This document shows, in pieces, positions 4,674-8,231 of a stretch of DNA of 8,231 nt (positions are counted from its first letter, which is position 1; each line of letters begins with the position of its first letter). The stretch is from Oligoflexia bacterium (lineage in GTDB: Bacteria > Bdellovibrionota > Bdellovibrionia > Bdellovibrionales > UBA1609). A program made the translations under genes and the position numbers. The notes under the pieces are model-generated. The model saw only the letters and a list, made by a program, of their open reading frames with translations. It made no database searches and was not told where the DNA came from. The stretch spans positions 8,695 to 16,925 of the forward strand of contig JAPPIY010000043.1 of NCBI GenBank assembly GCA_026914095.1, given 5' to 3'.

Positions 4674-6470
4674 ATGCAGGCTAAATCAGAAGTGAAAAAA
4701 TTAAATTTAGCAAATCAAAAAAAGCTTTTTTATTCTGAGTTTCAAAACTTAGAAAAAAAAGGTTTTTTTAAAAAAGATGTTATTTACTCTCAAGAGCTGA
4801 ATGAAGCTTTTTCCCCAGAGATTGTCCATCCTGATATTTTAACTGAACTTATGGAAACTCTGATAAAAAAAGGGATTAGTGTTAAACTTAAAAAAGCTAA
4901 AGGAAAACAAAAAGAAGGATCCGAGTCTAATATTTTTGGATCGGAGGGGACTGAGCCGGAAGAAAAACTGAGTCTCAGCAGAGTGCATGACCCAGTCAGG
5001 CTTTATCTTAGAAAAATCGGCGGGGTGTCTTTATTAGATAGAAAAGGAGAAGTTTTAATCTCTAAAAATATTGAAAAAGGAGAGAGAAAAATTATGAAAT
5101 CTCTTTTGATGTGTCCCATTGGAGTTAAGGAAGTGGTTCGTTTTAAAGAGCACTTACAGAAATCGCGGTTTAAAGTGAAGAATATTATTAGGGGTTTAGA
5201 TGAGCAGGCCGAAGAAAAAGCAAATGAGACAAGTTTTGTCCGATCCATTCATCAAATTGTGAATCACACGCAAAAATATCATGATCAAGCGCAAGCTTTT
5301 TTCAAAGTAATAAATGAGAGTGAATTGGATAGTGAAAAGTATAAAAAGGCTTTTCAATCGGTTGAACAATTGAATGAAGAGCTTATGAAGAAATTGGGAA
5401 CAGTTAATTTTAATAGAAAAATTATCAACCGAATCACAACAAAAATTAGAAATACTTTAAATCGTATTTATGAATTGGAAAGAAGGGTGGAAAAAGCTAT
5501 TGAAAGAACTCTGTCTAATGATTTTGAACAGGTGGAAAAAACCTATAATACTATTATGGTTAGTGATCAAAATTTGCAAAAAGTGAAAAAAGAGACAGGC
5601 CTTTCTTTTCAAAAGTTTAGAGACTTGTATGTGGGAGGGAAAGATGCAAAGGCTCGTTTGAATAAGCTGGCGGAGCAAATCAATATGAATAAAACTTGGT
5701 TGAGGCGGGTTTCTACAGAGGTTTGGAAGGGTGAGCAAGAGGCGGATAAAGCCAAGTCAGAATTGGTGCAAGCCAACTTGCGATTGGTGGTTTCTATTGC
5801 AAAAAAATACACCAATAGAGGCTTGCAGTTTTTAGATTTGATTCAAGAGGGGAATATTGGATTGATGAAAGCGGTTGATAAGTTTGAATACCGCAGAGGT
5901 TATAAGTTTTCAACTTATGCCACTTGGTGGATTCGTCAGGCTATTACAAGGGCTATTGCTGATCAAGCTAGAACTATTCGTGTTCCTGTGCATATGATTG
6001 AAACTATCAACAAATTGGTCCGTATCTCTCGTTATTTAGTGCAAGAGCTGGGCCGTGATCCTACACCAGAGGAGATCGCTGAAAGAATGGAAATCTCCGT
6101 GGATAAGGTCAGAAAGGTGATGAAGATTGCAAGAGAGCCAATCAGTTTAGAAACACCTGTGGGTGAAGAAGACGACTCTCAATTGGGAGATTTTATTGAA
6201 GATAAAAATGTGATGAACCCTTCGTTTGCTATGTCTAACTTAAATCTTGTGAATCAAACCCGAAAAGTGTTGGCTACATTAACACCTAGAGAAGAGAAAG
6301 TTTTAAGAATGCGGTTTGGCATTGGTGAAGAAAGCCATCACACTTTAGAAGAAGTGGGACAGGATTTTAATGTCACAAGAGAGCGGATTAGACAGATTGA
6401 AGCTAAGGCTTTAAGAAAGCTGAGGCATCCCAGCCGCTCTGCTAAATTGAAGAACTTTAAAGACAATTAG
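4674..6470 (+). CDS. rpoD: RNA polymerase primary sigma factor (sigma-70)
   Basis: The housekeeping sigma factor directs RNA polymerase to -10/-35 promoters. The 598-residue protein shows all family regions. Region 1.1 is at about 13-70 (YSQELNEAFSPEIVHPDIL). Region 1.2 is DPVRLYLRKIGGVSLL (106-121). A long charged non-conserved region occupies about 135-360. Region 2 (365-440) contains NLRLVVSIAKKYTNRGLQFL, DLIQEGNIGLMKAVDKFEYR and the -10 reader TYATWWIRQAITRAIADQ. Region 3 runs through about 515 with the 3.2 finger (LETPVGEEDDSQLGDFIED). Region 4 (529-590) has the -35 helix-turn-helix TLEEVGQDFNVTRERIRQIE and KALRKLRHPSRS. Intact region 1.1 and region 4 distinguish it from RpoS and RpoH types. 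It ends the operon; I see no strong terminator before the tRNA, so the two may be co-transcribed. Confidence 0.98.
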   Translation: MQAKSEVKKLNLANQKKLFYSEFQNLEKKGFFKKDVIYSQELNEAFSPEIVHPDILTELMETLIKKGISVKLKKAKGKQKEGSESNIFGSEGTEPEEKLSLSRVHDPVRLYLRKIGGVSLLDRKGEVLISKNIEKGERKIMKSLLMCPIGVKEVVRFKEHLQKSRFKVKNIIRGLDEQAEEKANETSFVRSIHQIVNHTQKYHDQAQAFFKVINESELDSEKYKKAFQSVEQLNEELMKKLGTVNFNRKIINRITTKIRNTLNRIYELERRVEKAIERTLSNDFEQVEKTYNTIMVSDQNLQKVKKETGLSFQKFRDLYVGGKDAKARLNKLAEQINMNKTWLRRVSTEVWKGEQEADKAKSELVQANLRLVVSIAKKYTNRGLQFLDLIQEGNIGLMKAVDKFEYRRGYKFSTYATWWIRQAITRAIADQARTIRVPVHMIETINKLVRISRYLVQELGRDPTPEEIAERMEISVDKVRKVMKIAREPISLETPVGEEDDSQLGDFIEDKNVMNPSFAMSNLNLVNQTRKVLATLTPREEKVLRMRFGIGEESHHTLEEVGQDFNVTRERIRQIEAKALRKLRHPSRSAKLKNFKDN

Positions 6471-6516
6471 CGCTCTGTTTTTTGAGGGATTTTATTATAT
6501 ATGATTTTTAACAGTT

Positions 6517-6593
6517 GGGGGCTTAGCTTAGTTGGTTAAAGCATCCGGCTCATAACCGGAGGATCGAAGGTTCGAGTCCTTCAGCCCCTACCA
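6517..6593 (+). tRNA. tRNA with anticodon CAU (Met elongator or Ile2)
   Basis: This is a complete 77-base cloverleaf with encoded CCA (6591-6593). The acceptor stem is GGGGGCT/AGCCCCT, the D stem GCTT/AAGC, the anticodon stem TCCGG/CCGGA around CTCATAA, and the T stem GAAGG/CCTTC around TTCGAGT; A73 is the discriminator. Anticodon CAT means either elongator Met or the Ile2 tRNA whose C34 is changed to lysidine by TilS. The sequence alone does not settle this. The first acceptor pair is G-U instead of a Watson-Crick pair. The stem and length exclude a typical initiator tRNA only weakly, but the GGG/CCC anticodon-stem pairs of initiators are absent. The 3' end probably serves as the attachment site of the element that follows. 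Confidence 0.93.
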
Positions 6594-6606
6594 TTATCCA
6601 TTATAA

Positions 6607-7775
6607 CTAATTGAAATTACTTGGGTATTTTCTTTCAAAATCTATCACGCTGTGATTTTTAAAAGAGCTTCCAAAAAGATTAAAAGCTTTTGTGGTTTTT
6701 TCTGCTGTCTCTCTGTTTAAAAGAGCTATCACTTTGGCATACTTTTCTGTCATACGACTGAGGTGTGACCAAGACTTGCCTGCACTGAGGATATATCTCT
6801 TGTGGCTATCAAAGCCATTGTTGCATAGGAATGTCTTAAAATATGCGTTGATTTCCAAGGAAGCTTTAAAGCTCTGAACCTGGCATTAAAAGCTGACTGA
6901 ATAGCATTGTATTTTAAAGCCTCTCCCTGTTTATCTGTGAAAAGCAAACCTTCTCCTCCATTTTCTTCTTTCATCTGTTCTAATATCTCTATCAGTTCAT
7001 CAGGTAAAATCAGAAGACGAACAGAAGAAGAAGTTTTTGTATCCTCTTTCAAAGATGGTCTTTTTGTTTTATGGTCCCATCTTATTTTTCGGATAACTCT
7101 TGCTTTGCCTTCTCTCAAATCCACAGCCGACCAAAGCATTTCGCAAGCTTCAACAACTCTAGCTCCTGTTAAAACCATAAAGGTAGCCAATTGCCAATAA
7201 ACAGGATTGCTTCTGTGTTCCTTTAACCACTTTATCCAATCTCTTAACTCCTCTGGCCTTGCATAGTAGTCAGGACGCTGAGAAGGGACTGGCTTATAGT
7301 GGCAAAGTTGCCTGTGCTGTTTTGTAATGGGAACATTAAAGTCCTCATCCACAAAGTTCCTATACCAGTTCAGTATAGCTGAGAGCAGTTGCTAAAGGTC
7401 TTCCTTCTTTTATTTTAAGCTATGTGATGCTTTTTAAGCCAATTTATCCATGTATGAATATATTTTGCATTAAGATATTCCATGTTTATTGTGCAAAGGT
7501 CCCTTTGTAAAATACCTGAACCTTGCCTCATAAGCTTGTTTTGTAGCAGGCTTCAGTAAAGGAAAAGCCTCTTCCAAATACTGCTTAAAGCATTCGGAAA
7601 AAAAGACACTTTGTTTTTCCTGATAAAACTCTGAAGGATTTTTTAAAAATTGCTGTTTTTGTTTGTCATGCCATACACAAGCTTCTATCTTTGTTTTAAA
7701 GGTCTTGCACTTTAAACGAAAACCTTTGATATAAACCTGTGCCTGATAACAAACTTTTTTCTGTCCATTCTTCTT
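6607..7775 (-). pseudogene. tyrosine recombinase / phage-type integrase, frameshifted
   Basis: Joining five - strand segments gives a nearly full-length integrase of about 390 residues. From 7775: the N-terminal arm and SAM-like domain (KKNGQKKVCYQAQVYIKGFR ... LKPATKQAYEARFRYF). From about 7483: MEYLNAKYIHTWINWLKKHH. From 7419: LKIKEGRPLATALS. From about 7380: AILNWYRNFVDEDFNV and the catalytic domain. From 6753: MTEKYAKVIALLNRE to the TAG at 6607. Catalytic residues are visible: Arg in LTGARVVEA, Lys in TKTSSSVR, His and Arg in HILRHSYAT, His in SLGHTS and the nucleophile Tyr in TEKYAKV. Breaks lie near 7485, 7420, 7380 and 6752. The last separates the Tyr from the rest, so no single product could recombine DNA. 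The N-terminal start codon is not identifiable. The longest intact piece (6750-7352) could still be translated but lacks the nucleophile. Confidence 0.85.
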
Positions 7776-8231
7776 TCACTATAGGAGGCTCATCCATATA
7801 ACTATTTCTTCTATCTTCATAGTGGGACTTTATGGCTTCTTTCTTCAAAATATGCTCTGATATCCAGCTTTCTGCTATCTTGAGCTTTTCAAGCTGTATT
7901 CTTAGGGAGGAAACAGCTATATCATGCTGTAGGGTGTTTTTATTGATAATTTTTGTTTCAAGATCATGTTTAAAAAAGCCGGCAGACTTTTTGCTTAAGA
8001 CCCAAGCTAAAGCTCCATTGGGAAGACCTTCTGAAGAATAAATAAATCCTCTTTGTTTTAAAAGCCTCAGTCTTCTTAAAACCGTTCTGGTGTTGATGCC
8101 TTTAAAAATGAGTTCTCTTTTAAATCTTTTCAGTTCTTGGAGATATTCAAGACAAATTGTTAGTTTTTTATATAAGAAATTAGAAAAGAAAATAAGAAAG
8201 ACAGCCAGTAAAAAAGAAATAACTGCTAAAT
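7696..8231 (-). CDS. possible replication-relaxation-like winged-helix protein, partial
   Basis: A - strand frame is open from the window edge to TAA at 7696-7698, 177 residues with the N-terminus outside the window. The first 20 visible residues are strongly hydrophobic (LAVISFLLAVFLIFFSNFLY), perhaps a membrane segment or a shifted frame. Next comes a winged-helix-like stretch (TRTVLRRLRLLKQRGFI) and a wing ending in ALAWVLSKK. Then LQHDIAVSSLRIQLEKLKIA and SWISEHILKKE recall the replication-relaxation family found on plasmids and integrative elements, where a HD..v...R..LE pattern follows the winged helix. The usual PD motif after it is absent. The last 26 codons (7699-7776) run over the integrase N-terminus in another frame, so the true C-terminus is probably lost and the gene may itself be broken. 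The family call is from memory of the pattern only. Confidence 0.4.
   Translation of the reverse strand, partial: LAVISFLLAVFLIFFSNFLYKKLTICLEYLQELKRFKRELIFKGINTRTVLRRLRLLKQRGFIYSSEGLPNGALAWVLSKKSAGFFKHDLETKIINKNTLQHDIAVSSLRIQLEKLKIAESWISEHILKKEAIKSHYEDRRNSYMDEPPIVKEEWTEKSLLSGTGLYQRFSFKVQDL

Larger units (their letters stand above)
6594..8231. mobile_element. one end of a degraded element integrated at the tRNA
   Basis: A broken tyrosine recombinase gene ends 14 bases from the 3' end of a tRNA gene. This is the standard arrangement of tRNA-targeting genomic islands and integrative elements. The next frame outward resembles a mobile-element winged-helix protein. No second copy of the tRNA 3' end is present up to base 8231, so the other boundary lies outside the window and the size of the element is unknown. 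The recombinase frameshifts imply that the element is no longer self-mobile. Confidence 0.5.

Noticed and set aside
5003..5815. Three - strand frames of 68-93 codons inside rpoD
   Set aside because: They are antisense shadows of a clearly conserved gene.
6692..7200. + strand frames of 61 and 97 codons across the integrase region
   Set aside because: They lie antisense to recognisable integrase sequence with catalytic motifs and have no supporting ribosome sites.
7832..8041. 69-codon + strand frame near the right edge
   Set aside because: It is antisense to the longer edge-open - strand frame, whose residue pattern looks more like a real protein.

Overview
The window is AT-rich (by eye about one third G+C) and bacterial. 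The core is a convergence of housekeeping genes typical of Proteobacteria. rpsU, a yqeY-family gene, dnaG and rpoD lie in a row on the + strand, which is the classical macromolecular-synthesis operon. The bS21 sequence looks gammaproteobacterial. The DnaG zinc motif (CPFPEH ... CFGC) reminds me more of Bdellovibrio-type primases. I therefore place the source only as an AT-rich proteobacterium or a Bdellovibrio-like relative, without confidence.

Left part, mostly - strand. The window opens inside a tRNA-Ala(UGC) gene with a clear TTGACA-type promoter. Next is a 125-bp intergenic element closed by a perfect 11-bp inverted repeat, then tadA (tRNA adenosine deaminase). Upstream of tadA lies an unrecognised exported, cysteine-containing protein. 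Its TGA stop is followed in the same frame by 43 more open codons. About 380 bp without a convincing gene then holds a REP-like palindrome. A second structured element (1911-2045) shares several conserved blocks, in order and at nearly the same spacing, with the element beside tadA. This pair looks like two members of one undescribed structured-RNA family and is the most interesting signal here.

Middle part, + strand. rpsU (GTG start, very strong Shine-Dalgarno), yqeY, dnaG and rpoD are tightly packed: 2 bp separate yqeY from dnaG, and the rpoD Shine-Dalgarno overlaps the dnaG stop. They link ribosome assembly, replication priming and the housekeeping sigma factor. An A/T hairpin at the end of rpsU could attenuate the operon.

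Right part. rpoD is followed by a complete tRNA with anticodon CAU. Fourteen bases beyond its 3' end begins the 3' end of a tyrosine recombinase gene reading toward the tRNA. The recombinase is nearly full length but broken by at least four frameshifts. Upstream of it, a - strand frame open to the window edge resembles the winged-helix replication-relaxation proteins of mobile elements. I read 6594-8231 as one end of a decaying element integrated at the tRNA; its other end lies outside the window.
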